Origin: Picochlorum sp. 'celeri'
Lineage: Eukaryota; Chlorophyta; Trebouxiophyceae
Length of the DNA: 64,000 bases
Assembly (NCBI GenBank): GCA_010909725.1
Contig: JAACMV010000017.1
Location: forward strand, 310,001 to 374,000
Reading direction: 5' to 3'
The stretch's first letter is position 1. The number at the start of each line of letters is the position of its first letter. Positions 20,578 through 30,632 of this stretch are shown one piece after another. The position numbers were made by a program, and so were the translations under genes. The notes under the pieces are model-generated. The model made no database searches. It was not told the origin of the DNA and saw only the letters and a list, made by a program, of their open reading frames with translations.

Positions 20578-21417
20578 TTAGGAGCCTATAATCGGGAAAT
20601 ATATGCTCAACGAAACAATGAGCACGAGTTGCAAGCAATTTGCTGGCTTTGGCGAGCCTGATTGAGTGGGCGCCGTGGACAGTGAGGAATCAAATTCAGA
20701 AGGATCAATCACGCCATCTCCATTCGCATCCATTAATGCGAGTCTCTCAGTTCCATTCGTGAGTGTTTTGATATATTCTCTGGCCGAATCTGAAGAGTCC
20801 AGGAGATTATTCTCGTCGGCGTCCAAGCATGCAAAATAATCCCTGATTTGGTCAACAGATGTCAATGAATATGTCTTGTACTTGTCGATCATTGACTGTT
20901 GACAAGTTCCTACGATCCCTCCTTCACCCTGCCTTGCATTGTCCATGCCTTTGGTCGAGTTTGCTGTTGCAGATAGTTTTCGGCGGGATCTTTCGATGCA
21001 TCCACCATCACAATTGCAGCCAAAGACGTTGCAACTGCCCACACCGCAATAACTCCCGACCCTTGCCTGGCCGTTATTGCAGAAATACTCCTGATATAAA
21101 AAATGATTTGGGCACATAAACGGTGAATAAACAGGTGGCCTTCCGTCACTATATGGGGGTCCCGCGGTACAAAGAGTCTTACACTGGCTATATGGACACG
21201 TGCATTCACGCACGTTAGGGTTGGCACAATAACAGACGCATGCCTGATCAAATACACTTTTGAAAACTGCGTTCCCTCTCTTGAGTTCGTCCACGACCTG
21301 TAGTCCTGTGTATGCTACATCAGAATCAAAGCAACACTCTCCCAGGGCCAGCGGAACCCACGATAAGCAGCAAACTGCAGCGATTAATAAACCTTGTACC
21401 ACGGAAACAAGCCCCAT
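20578..21417 (-). CDS. Secreted or GPI-anchored Cys-rich protein with Diedel-like motif and EF-hands
   Basis: The reading frame runs up to 21522, but the ATG at 21417 directly precedes a clear signal peptide (MGLVSVVQGLLIAAVCC, cleavage near LALG-E) and gives 279 residues. The next about 115 residues hold some twenty Cys and include GSYCGVGSCNVFGCNCDGGC, which resembles the Cys-knot end of the Diedel family of small secreted insect immune regulators. Two EF-hand-like loops follow (DADENNLLDSSD, weak; DANGDGVIDPSEF, canonical). The C-terminus is a Ser/Pro linker and a hydrophobic tail (LQLVLIVSLSIYFPI) that could be a GPI-anchor signal. The Diedel assignment rests on motif memory and needs a profile search. 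No function is assigned. Confidence 0.75.
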   Translation of the reverse strand: MGLVSVVQGLLIAAVCCLSWVPLALGECCFDSDVAYTGLQVVDELKRGNAVFKSVFDQACVCYCANPNVRECTCPYSQCKTLCTAGPPYSDGRPPVYSPFMCPNHFLYQEYFCNNGQARVGSYCGVGSCNVFGCNCDGGCIERSRRKLSATANSTKGMDNARQGEGGIVGTCQQSMIDKYKTYSLTSVDQIRDYFACLDADENNLLDSSDSAREYIKTLTNGTERLALMDANGDGVIDPSEFDSSLSTAPTQSGSPKPANCLQLVLIVSLSIYFPIIGS

Positions 21418-22359
21418 TTTCTTTTCTAATTTATAGAATTGTACAATCAGATCTTTCAGAAAGTTTCGCGCTTTCTCCAAGCGGAAAACGTGTGCACTCA
21501 CGTAACCTCGCGGGATTATCAATCAGCCATGTATTTTTATTTTTTTTTTTCATCTTGTCCTGCATGCAGGACCTCTTTCCTGGCAGAAGTGTGCTACGAC
21601 TTCAACTCTAGCCGATCATTTGCTTTAAATTCCTTCGATAGCACTGGGCAATCATTTCACTGAAGAGAAGGGATATGTCGCATAGTATGCACACCACGAA
21701 TGGTCAGCAAACAATCCTTCAGGCTTCGCGTATGCTAGAGTACCAAACAAAAGATCTATGCCCCAGAAGCAACACACCTCCAGTCATTTGAAAGGCAAAG
21801 AAAACGCATTATTGCCCACAGAGCAAGAAATAAAGAGCATTGTGGGCCCAAAGTTGCCCAAGACACAACATAGAAGGTTTGTTAGATGAGGCTACCACAT
21901 GCTGCATGCAATGCAGCAGCTGCATCAGACTGAAAGGAATCAGGCGCGAGCAGATATATCCGAACTAGCACTCGGATCTCGTATCGATAGCAGTTTTACC
22001 CGTAAAGATGGATAGTCTCGATAGATCTCTCATGTACGTTGGTAGATTTGTAGGTCTCTTGAGAGAGATCTCAGGTAGATCTGTTGAATTCAAGTTACGA
22101 AACTCCGTCAATAAAACATTGAAATAGATTTCAGGGACGAAGGTCATCCTCCTTTCCTACCACATCCCCTGAGAAGCACTGCATTTTTTCAATCCCTACA
22201 AATATTGAGAGTAGATCCTGTTTCATAGATAACCAATGGTTCCTTTTGTTGAAATATGAGAAATGTACCCTGTTATGTCTTTGTTTGGTGAGGGAAACCG
22301 AGGATATTACTTCAAGGATCCTAGATATCTAGTATCACATATAGATAGAAGGGAATAAT
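21418..22359. other. Long divergent intergenic region with inverted repeats
   Basis: About 940 bp between the divergent Cys-rich gene and the poly(A) polymerase gene. It contains a poly-T tract (about 21538-21550), a 9 bp inverted repeat AGATCTCTC/GAGAGATCT (22023-22031 with 22063-22071) and repeated TAGAT units around it. Short ORFs are present (for example 21675 onward, MSHSMHTTNG) but none is supported by homology or splicing. No tRNA or snRNA was recognised. Confidence 0.5.
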
Positions 22360-24762
22360 ATGTCGGATGAAGGTGTTGGTGCTGCTGCTGGGCATGTGAC
22401 CGCGAGTCTGGTACAGCAACATGTTGATCGCTTGTTGGCGTGCCTGGAGCCCAATGGGCAGTGCGAAATGCGACGTCATGTGGTAGGATGTTATGTAAAT
22501 GATTTGATTAAGCGATGTTTTAGTCGTCAGAGGAAGAATGTGGACGCATTTATGTTTGGGTCTGTTCCTTTGAAGACCTATCTGCCTGATGGAGACGTGG
22601 ATATTAGTATATTCTACCAGAGTGCGACTCGTGGCTTGGTGAATGGTGTGGATAATGATGAGCAGAGGATGCGAGAGACGTGGGCGTTCGAGTTGAAAAA
22701 GTACTTGGATGAGCTGATCCAACAGCAACAGCAGCAGCAGCAGGTGGTTGTTTCGTATTCTGTGGCAAGTGGGAATGGGAGTGTCAAGACTGCGAAAAGC
22801 GTGAGTAGTACAGGTAGTGGTACAAATACAGCCGTCACGCCAACGAGTAGTAGCCCTGGTATTTTAGAGGTACAGGATTGTCAGATAATCCAAGCTGAAG
22901 TGAAATTGGTAAAGTGTATTGTGTCTGGGCTGGTTGTGGATGTATCCTTTAATGCCCTGGGTGGGTTGTGTGCGGTCGCATTTTTAGAATGGTTTGATAG
23001 AATCATTGGTCGGTCGCATCTGTTGAAGAAGAGTATTGTGCTGATAAAGGCATGGTGTTACTATGAGAGTCGGTTGCTGGGGGCTCATCATGGGTTATTG
23101 AGTAGTTATGCTGTAGAAGTGATGGTATTGTTCGTGATCAATGTGTATGGATCGGAGCTTGCATCACCTCTGGAAGTCTTTCATAGGTTCTTGCAAGTGT
23201 TCGCAGAATTTGATTTTGAAAGGTATTGTCTGAGTATGCTTGGCCCGATTCCATTGGATTCCTTTCCTCATCCACACATAGATGAACAACAGCTTCCTCC
23301 AGGATCGATGACAGTATCTGCAGCGAGTCTTAGAGATGCAGTAATGCAGTGCAGTGCAAACCCAAAGGTATCCACTGCTGCGATAGAGTGCTTGTCTCCA
23401 GAACTCTCGTGTACATCATCACACCAGCCACAGATCCAGTTTGCGAGGAAGCACGTGAATATCATGGATCCACTCCTACCAAGTAATAATTTGGGAAGGA
23501 GTGTGAATCGATCGAGTCACGCAAGGATGAAGATGGCTTTCTCCCAAGGTGCAACAACCCTCACACGGGTCCTACAGAGTGAACCTTCTGGAGCAGAGCA
23601 AAAGATTTCGCTATTTTTCTCTCATACGTGGGCTAGTACACATAGAATGTCCATTGAGAATCGAATGTTTAGCTCCATGGCTGCATTTGTGCCCCCAGAG
23701 TATTTGATGATGCCACATGGGACTCGTCAGCACCACTTTCATAGTGGTCATGCGTGGGAAGATGGCACAATGATGCCATCCTCATCAAACAGGAAAAAAC
23801 ACGGATCTACGATATCATTGCCAGATTTGTCGAGCAGAGAGAGGACGAATTCAACGAGTGAACCGAATAATAATGAGGATGATAGTTTAGAGACTCATGA
23901 TGGGACGTCCATTTCACCTATTCGACCCCAATCAACAGAGGATTTACCAGCAATGGTTGAGAGTGGTCAAAATACACAGGTCAAATCGCAGCCGCAACCG
24001 CAGGTGCATCACCATCGACGGTCGCATAGTGTGACAACTTCTCTTGGTGGCAGTGGACAGACAATACATCATTTCCCTGGATCCATGCATGCGATTAATT
24101 TCGTGGGAGGATCAAACAGTATTGGTGATGTCTATACGTCAAACATGTCCATGCTGTTGAATAATATCGCTGTTGCTCGTCGTTGCCAGGCATTGGGTCC
24201 AAGCGAGGACACCCAATCTTCAAAAGAAAGCACTGGAATACGGCCAGACAGCAGTACTTCTGTGAAAAATACACATGTGGTTCATACAGTGAACGGTGCA
24301 GATGGTGAAGATGCTGTACAAATAACGACACATGTCACATCTGCAGTCCCAGCAAAGGCTCCGGTGACATATGCATCTGTGACTGCCCATGGTCTTACAC
24401 CGACAACAAGATCCCGCGCACTCAGCCGTCGAGGATCCATGTCAGTTAATGCATCTGTGAGTGTGTCCCCTCGATCTGAGACATCGCCTGCAAATGAAAA
24501 ACCAGGGGAGAAGAAATTGACATCAGAAATGCTATCACACCATGCTGCGCAGAGTAATCCAGTACAACACATTCAGAGGAAAGATGCTCTTCCAAAGCCA
24601 TCAGCAATACCAGATGATCAAAATCATCCGATTGATGCGCATTCATTATCTCAAAAGCTGAAAACCTGGAGCATCATTGCGGCTCAAAAGCCTCCTGGAA
24701 AGGTGGTGACATCATCACCATCGTCTCCATCGCCATCCCAGAAGAAAGAATCCCCTTCATAA
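22360..24762 (+). CDS. Non-canonical poly(A) polymerase / PAP-OAS1 superfamily nucleotidyltransferase
   Basis: 800 residues, one exon. The N-terminal half is a DNA-polymerase-beta-like nucleotidyltransferase: FGSVPLKTYLPDGDVDIS near residue 63 gives the GS and first two catalytic Asp, and VVDVSF near 195 gives the third. The PAP/OAS1 substrate-binding part follows (SIVLIKAWCYYESRLLGAHH, LLSSYAVEVMVLF). The block DPLLPSNNLGRSVNRS near 370 is characteristic of the plant and algal members of this group. A Gln run (about 123-127) interrupts the palm region, and the C-terminal half is Ser/Pro/His-rich and disordered. It should add nucleotides to RNA 3' ends, but the substrate cannot be told. It converges with the TFIIS-N gene, 62 bp away. 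Confidence 0.88.
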   Translation: MSDEGVGAAAGHVTASLVQQHVDRLLACLEPNGQCEMRRHVVGCYVNDLIKRCFSRQRKNVDAFMFGSVPLKTYLPDGDVDISIFYQSATRGLVNGVDNDEQRMRETWAFELKKYLDELIQQQQQQQQVVVSYSVASGNGSVKTAKSVSSTGSGTNTAVTPTSSSPGILEVQDCQIIQAEVKLVKCIVSGLVVDVSFNALGGLCAVAFLEWFDRIIGRSHLLKKSIVLIKAWCYYESRLLGAHHGLLSSYAVEVMVLFVINVYGSELASPLEVFHRFLQVFAEFDFERYCLSMLGPIPLDSFPHPHIDEQQLPPGSMTVSAASLRDAVMQCSANPKVSTAAIECLSPELSCTSSHQPQIQFARKHVNIMDPLLPSNNLGRSVNRSSHARMKMAFSQGATTLTRVLQSEPSGAEQKISLFFSHTWASTHRMSIENRMFSSMAAFVPPEYLMMPHGTRQHHFHSGHAWEDGTMMPSSSNRKKHGSTISLPDLSSRERTNSTSEPNNNEDDSLETHDGTSISPIRPQSTEDLPAMVESGQNTQVKSQPQPQVHHHRRSHSVTTSLGGSGQTIHHFPGSMHAINFVGGSNSIGDVYTSNMSMLLNNIAVARRCQALGPSEDTQSSKESTGIRPDSSTSVKNTHVVHTVNGADGEDAVQITTHVTSAVPAKAPVTYASVTAHGLTPTTRSRALSRRGSMSVNASVSVSPRSETSPANEKPGEKKLTSEMLSHHAAQSNPVQHIQRKDALPKPSAIPDDQNHPIDAHSLSQKLKTWSIIAAQKPPGKVVTSSPSSPSPSQKKESPS

Positions 24763-24824
24763 AATGATATCATTATACGTATTATTACAAAATCGACTTG
24801 AAAGAAATTATGAACGAGAGAGCA

Positions 24825-25748
24825 TCATACTGCATGTGCAGTCACAGACACGGGCTGAACATCATCATCTTCTGTCCCTACCAGATCAATCATCTGTTTC
24901 GGATCATCTCCACCTGTATCCTGTAACTTTTTATTCCCCGCAAACAGCTTTTGGAACGCTTTGCTTAGCTCTTTCTTCGGCGGAATTGCCTTGATCGTCT
25001 CCTCCTTGGAGCCTTCCTCCTCCTCCTGTGGAACACCATCCTTCTTGGCACTAGAATGCCTCTTTGCCCGACGCCGCCGTTCCATACTCGGCGACCAAAA
25101 ATCGCTATCATTCTCACTACTTTCATCATCAGTACTACTACACATCAGAGGATCCTCCTCAATCCTCGCCCTCTTTTTCAACATCTTCTCATACCTCTCT
25201 TGCTCCTCTTCAAGCCGAATTAATTCCTCAGGAGGCATATCCTCCCCTTCAGGTGCATTCCGAGCCGTTTCAACATCATATCCAAACGTCTCATCCTCCT
25301 GCTTTTCCTTGCTCGCCTCCTCCTCATCCCCAGACGCCCCCTTCTTCTGACGATTCGATGCAGGCCGTGGCAGTGGAAACAGTTCCTGCAGCACCATTCT
25401 CTTCCAGCTCTTCATCAATTTACTCGCAGCACGCCTCACCTCCACCTTGGGATGCACAAAACTCAACACCCGCACACTCTTCCCCAATCCACTCACTCGA
25501 ACATCCTCCAAACACAGCCTGTAGCACTGCAACCTCCTCAACTGCTGCAACAGCTCAAACTTTGCCGTGTGGGCATCCTCCAGCGCCCTTTTAATGTTTT
25601 GCAAATCTTGAATTGTAAACGTCACAGACGTGGTATTCTTTCCCAACCGAACCACCTTTTTCAGCGAAAACAGAGACCTCTGACGTCCATCGTCGTCCTT
25701 CAGCGGAATAACGATAACTTCGTCCGTATTTGTCCCTTCTTCCTCCAT
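24825..25748 (-). CDS. TFIIS N-terminal (TND/LW) domain nuclear protein
   Basis: The ATG at 25748 (MEEEGTNTDE) gives 307 residues; the frame is open to 25793 but the upstream part looks like UTR. Residues about 45-130 form a four-to-five-helix bundle of the TFIIS N-terminal type, with LQQLRRLQCYRLCLEDVRVS, GKSVRVLSFVHPKVEVRRAA and KLMKSWKRMV. This fold, found in TFIIS, Elongin A, IWS1, MED26 and LEDGF, binds short disordered motifs in elongation factors. The rest is acidic and Lys-rich, with a conserved-looking tail PPKKELSKAFQKLFAG. The zinc ribbon of TFIIS is absent, so it is a TND-only regulator. Which of the TND proteins it corresponds to is unclear. Confidence 0.82.
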   Translation of the reverse strand: MEEEGTNTDEVIVIPLKDDDGRQRSLFSLKKVVRLGKNTTSVTFTIQDLQNIKRALEDAHTAKFELLQQLRRLQCYRLCLEDVRVSGLGKSVRVLSFVHPKVEVRRAASKLMKSWKRMVLQELFPLPRPASNRQKKGASGDEEEASKEKQEDETFGYDVETARNAPEGEDMPPEELIRLEEEQERYEKMLKKRARIEEDPLMCSSTDDESSENDSDFWSPSMERRRRAKRHSSAKKDGVPQEEEEGSKEETIKAIPPKKELSKAFQKLFAGNKKLQDTGGDDPKQMIDLVGTEDDDVQPVSVTAHAV

Positions 25749-26128
25749 GATGAGATGTAGTATGTATATATACGTGATATTTATGGCACTCAAATGACTA
25801 TAGATGCACTATCGTGCATCGCGAGAATTTGAATGTGTTTTTAATCATCAGAGTACGGAATAAGAAACAAAACCCGTTCTTCAACGAAGGTCGTTGTTAA
25901 CAAACGCTGACTTTTTGAATGGCGCCAGGATCATGCGGTTTTTGCTATTTAAATACAATATATCTTGTTTTATGACGTACTGTGATGGTATATTGAGTGC
26001 TTGTTGCTGTGTTTATGACGAAATAACGAATACGAATGTCTACCGAGAGAAATCGCACCAAGTCATCCTCGTGGCGCTCTTGACGTAGATCTATCGCAGA
26101 GCATAACTATAAAGAAATTATTTGGTGG
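25749..26128. promoter_or_regulatory. Divergent promoter region
   Basis: About 380 bp between two divergent genes (TFIIS-N protein and coiled-coil protein). It is A/T-rich, with no ORF of note, no repeat and no RNA gene recognised. Confidence 0.5.
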
Positions 26129-29100
26129 ATGACAACGGAGACTGGGAAAGATTCGCGAGCGTTGTCTGACGAACTCATAATGGAAGAAGAATCTCGTTCC
26201 ACCACGGCTCGAGATGGTGTTGACAGCGATGGCAGGCAGAGTCATCAGACAAAGACATATGGGAAGGTTGGTGAAGGTGGTGATGTAGGAGAGGTGATTC
26301 GGGCGTCGTATGGATTGGAGTTTGGAGAGCGTGGGAGTCCCATGACCAATCAGATTTCATACAATAATACTACTCATCAGGATGCTGATGATATGAGGTC
26401 GAGCGTTGTGAATCCCCTGTTTTATAGTAGTAGTGTATCGTATGGGGCAAAGGATGGGAAGAGATATAGTGTGAGCGGTGCCCGAGGAAGGTCTGTGGCA
26501 TATTCGGATGCTCGGAGGGACGATATGAAGGAGGAGATTCAAGTGCTGCGGGACATGCAGCGGCAGCATGAAGAGCAGAGGGATGAATTGCTTGGAGTTC
26601 TGGCGAAAGAGAGGGAGAAGCATGATGCGAGTCATGCGAGGACGATGGGATTGTTGCAGAAGAAGGATGACGTGATTGATGAGTTGTCGGTGGCATGTGA
26701 TGAGGCCCATGAGCGGATTGCAGAGCTGGAGCGTGTGGTAGAGGAGGAGCAGATGAAGAGGCGAGATGCTGAGTCAAAGGTTGAGAGGTTGGAAACTACT
26801 GAGAAGGAACTTCGACGTGGTGTTGAGGAACAGAAGAAGTCGTATGATAGGATGATCAAGGGGCTGCATGAGGAGATGCAGGTGTTGCATGATGGTGTGA
26901 CGCAGAAGGCGGCAGAGGTGGATGCGGAGCGAGAGCATCGAAAAAATGTCGAGATACATATGGAGGATGTGTCCCAGGCGCTAGATGCGGCAGAAGAGGT
27001 GATGGGTGATATGGAGAGGCAGTTTGAGAAGGAGAAGAAACACTTGGAGCAGCGGTGTGTTGCCATGGAGGAATTTATCTCTGAAAAACTTGGTCTTGAT
27101 ATTCGTGAGCATGTGAGGCATCTTCCATCATTGTCTATGGGAGTGTTTGATAACCTCATGGTGGATGATACCATGGAAAATTCGAGATTGCTGAAGGCGA
27201 ATATGGCTCTGGAGGAGGCCTTGGTGAGGCATGCATTGAAGACGAGAAAAATTGGCATGGTTGTGGATGGGCATGTGTCCGAGGTTGCCGTGCCTTCCTT
27301 TATTCGTGATGAAGATACAATGGAAGAGGATACTGTGGAAACTTTGAAAGAGGAAATTGAGCAGTTGGCAAAAGCACACCAGATGGCACAGCAAGTTGCT
27401 CTCCAGGCAGAGGCAGAGCTGATGGCTGCCCAGGATCGAGAGTCTGATCTGAAAGAGAAGCTGGAGCAAATGGAAGCAGATGCGAGAGAAAAAGAATCTC
27501 GCACGGAAGAAGAAGAGCAGTGGCGAGAAGATGCGTTGGATAAAATAGTGGATTTGGAGGATGCATGCAAATCCCTGCAAGAAAACTTGTCTGCATCCCA
27601 GGAAGAGGTGAGGAAGCTCGAAGAATCTTTGAATGAGGCCCTGGACGAAAAGCGGGAGATTGAAAGATCTCTGAACAACGAAGAAACAAAGACCCATGAA
27701 ACATTCGTTGAGATGCACAGGGAGATTCAATCCTTGCGTGCAGACTTGTTTGCATGCCAGCGTAGTCTCTCTGCTCGTGATGCTAAGATTGCTTCGCTGC
27801 AAGCCGTGCAGAAATTCTCGCTGGATCTGTCGGATTGGAAAACTATGGATATAAGTAAGATTGATCCTACATCTGCTCCTGTTGAGTTTTTAGTGCGATC
27901 TCTGAGGGAGGCTGCTCAGATGCAAACGGAACTGTTACAAAGTCTGAGCGAAATGTCTTATGTGAATGAGCAAAGTCAGAGTTCTTTAGAGGCTATGGAA
28001 CGTGACATGGAGCGGCTTGTGTCATATTTAGATGTACATTCTATAGATGCGTCCGATAACCATGTGTCAACGTTTGCGGACAAGGTCAGGTCTGCCCGGC
28101 GCGAAGATATTGATTCCTTGAGGTCTCAGGTTGAGCGGGCAGTTGCTATTCAGGAGGGTCAGGCAGAGGCCTACTGCCTCATGGCCGCAAAGGTTCGTGA
28201 GAGAGAGGCTGAGACAAAAGATATGATCCAAAATACAACAATGTCGTTGCGGCAGAATGAAGATTTTTTAGCAAATTTGGAGACTGCGTTGTCTGCAATG
28301 AAGTCTGGGCTGGCAAAAGTTGCTCTCGTCCAACATGGTGAAGATCAGGCCAACGAAATTCTCGCGGTTCCCTGTACGGCGAACGATGCATTGGACATTG
28401 CTGTTAGAGTTTCAGATACACTGAATGTACGTCATTTTGCCAAGATTCTATGAGTGTCGTTGATTGACAAAGAATGTATATGTTTTGTCACTAATGCAGG
28501 ATCTTGCTCAGGCCATGTCTACCGGTGCAATGGAGCCCGTTCAGTCCCCGTCGACCACCCAGAAAATGGAGGAGATGCAGCGAAAGTACCAAGCGTTGGT
28601 TTCTGCGTACGAAGCGGCCAAGACAGAATCGAGACATGCTCGGTCTGCCCTGGAGCAGCTGAAATTGTCCATGTCTCCACCTGGAGATGTATTTTCTCAT
28701 GTCACCACACCAATGACTGCAAACACTGCGACAAACATGTCAACAACTCCAAATGCATCTTTTCTTCAATTTGTGGACAAGTTTGAAGCTGTTTTAGACG
28801 AGTCAAGTCGACAAGAAGCACGCATACGAGAGTTGGAGGAGGAAAAGGCAAATAGGTCACATCAGGCATGGAATTCCCTTGTTGCAAAGAGAATGATGCT
28901 GCAGCAGAGCCACAAGGTCTGGAGAGAATGCAAAGACGAGATGAGGCGTCTCGAGAAAGAAAACCAGATGTATCTCAAAAAGATTGAAGAATTGCAAGAC
29001 GATTTACTGACCGCTGAGACTGCATTAGAGTCGTCGATGAAGAAACAGGCCCTTATGACTGAGCGTCACACTGAAGAGACTGAAAAGTTAAAAACCATTT

Positions 29101-29774
29101 ACAATAGCCAGGTGGCATCTTTGAAATCAAATGCAGCATCTTTTAAGGCTTCATCTGACACGGAAATCCAGGAGTTGATCGAAAATGCCACGCTGGAAAC
29201 TCAAGAGGCATGTCGCAGGGAATTTGAGGGTCATGCAAGGGAGTTGGAGATGGAAATCAAACGTTTGCAGGACGAGTGTCAAACTTTAGAGCAACAACGC
29301 GATCGTGTTCTCGAAGACTTTAAGCGCTTCCAAGAGGTGAAGGATGCGTCGATAGCTTTGCTGGAGGAACGATTGAATATATCATCTCAGCAGGAAACAG
29401 GGCGCCATGTCCAGAGGAAAGATGCCTTGTCTGTGATTGAGGAAGCATGCAACAGTGATGCTGCACGTGCTGCGCTTCACCAGGCAAAGTTTGAAAAGTC
29501 ACAGCGTGCAAAGATGGAGCAAGAAATGAAGCACATCATTGCAAGTACTGAGAACATTCCTCCACATGGTGGTGCTCAGCAGTCAAAGCAGTACAGGGAC
29601 TCTCTAAGGAAGGCAGAGGCCAAAATAGAGGAACTCAGTCGTCGCTTGAAACTAGCAGAGGCCAACAAGTCTGTCGACCCACAGGAAATGGCAGCCTGGA
29701 GAAATGAAGCTGACAAACTACAAAGAGACATTGTCAATATGACGCTGTATCCGACCGGAAAGGTCGCCATCTGA
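26129..29774 (+). CDS. Large coiled-coil protein, function unknown
   Basis: Two exons: 26129-28426 and 28500-29774, joined across a 73 bp intron (GTACGT to TGCAG) in phase 0 at VSDTLN-DLAQAM. The product has 1190 residues. Residues about 125-620 and 875-1185 are long heptad-rich, Glu/Lys/Arg-rich coiled coil, separated by a less charged part (about 625-770) that ends AKVALVQHGEDQANE. A Ser/Thr-rich linker lies near 825-870. There is no motor, CAP-Gly or membrane segment. It could be a cytoskeletal, centrosomal or dynactin-like protein, but nothing proves this. Antisense frames within it are long only because of its codon composition. Confidence 0.85.
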
Positions 29775-29928
29775 CCCCAATAGCACCATATTTGAGCCCC
29801 ATCATCCACAAGGCGATGCGTTGACAGCCATTTCAAATTTAAATTTGCGCGACGCATTATTCATCTCCGTCATTTATTGGAAATAAAATCGAGTTTACTT
29901 GTGTAAATCACGCGTATACTGAGTTCCA

Positions 29929-30581
29929 ATGTCCAAACTTTCAAGGTACGTCTCCCTGCCACATGTCGACATGTCACCTTGCCAAGGGTGCTTGTTTTTG
30001 ATCGAATCTGTTGTTTCTGCAGATCTGATCTTCACTCTCTTCCAGGAGTGTCCAAAAATGTGGATACAGCGACCAATGGATATGTCATGCAGCAAACGAT
30101 GCTTCGGGTGAGAGATCCTGAAAAGTCCCTTGACTTTTATACTCGAATTCTGGGAATGACTCTGCTCTGCAAGCTTGATTTTCCCGATATGAAGTTCTCC
30201 CTCTACTTTATGGGATATTGTTCACCGGAAGAGGTGCCAGAGGATCCAGTGGAGCGTGCCCGATGGATGTTTGGGCTTCCTGGATGCATAGAGCTGACCC
30301 ACAACTATGGCACAGAGAGTGACCCCGAGTTCAAGGGATACCACAACGGTAACAGCGAGCCACAAGGCTTTGGTCACATCGGAATCAATGTTCCATCTGT
30401 TGCAGAGGCGTGTGAAAGATTCGAAAAGCTTGGCGTTGAATTTGTGAAAAAGCCTGATGCTGGTAAAATGAAGAACTTGGCCTTCATCAAAGATCCTGAC
30501 TCATACTGGATAGAAATTCTCGAACAAGGGAATGCGCAGACATTTGTTGACTGGGCTTCACAAAATAATAACAACTCATAA
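29929..30581 (+). CDS. GLO1: Glyoxalase I (lactoylglutathione lyase)
   Basis: Isomerises the methylglyoxal-glutathione hemithioacetal to S-lactoylglutathione. Exon 1 is only 17 bases (29929-29945, MSKLS plus two bases), followed by a GTACGT donor and a TGCAG acceptor; exon 2 runs 30023-30581. The joined protein is 191 residues, close to the 184 of human GLO1. The four metal ligands are visible in family context: Gln in [18 protein letters not shown], Glu in [10 protein letters not shown], His in GFGHIGINV and Glu in [11 protein letters not shown] second AG at 30045 could serve as an alternative acceptor. It probably acts in the cytosol. It converges with PRPF8, 51 bp away. Confidence 0.93.
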
Positions 30582-30632
30582 TTCGTGGGAACATTGTCAT
30601 GTTTTTTTACATGTGTCAATATGTGTAAAATA

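Noticed and set aside
26632..27678. A 348-codon open frame antisense to the coiled-coil gene, Ser-rich
   Set aside because: It is the complement of a Glu/Lys/Gln-rich coiled-coil coding region; the Ser/Phe/Cys-rich composition is what antisense reading of such codons gives, and it has no domain.
28464..29774. A separate 436-residue coiled-coil gene
   Set aside because: It joins in phase 0 to the upstream 766-residue exon across a GTACGT/TGCAG intron, so it was merged into one gene.
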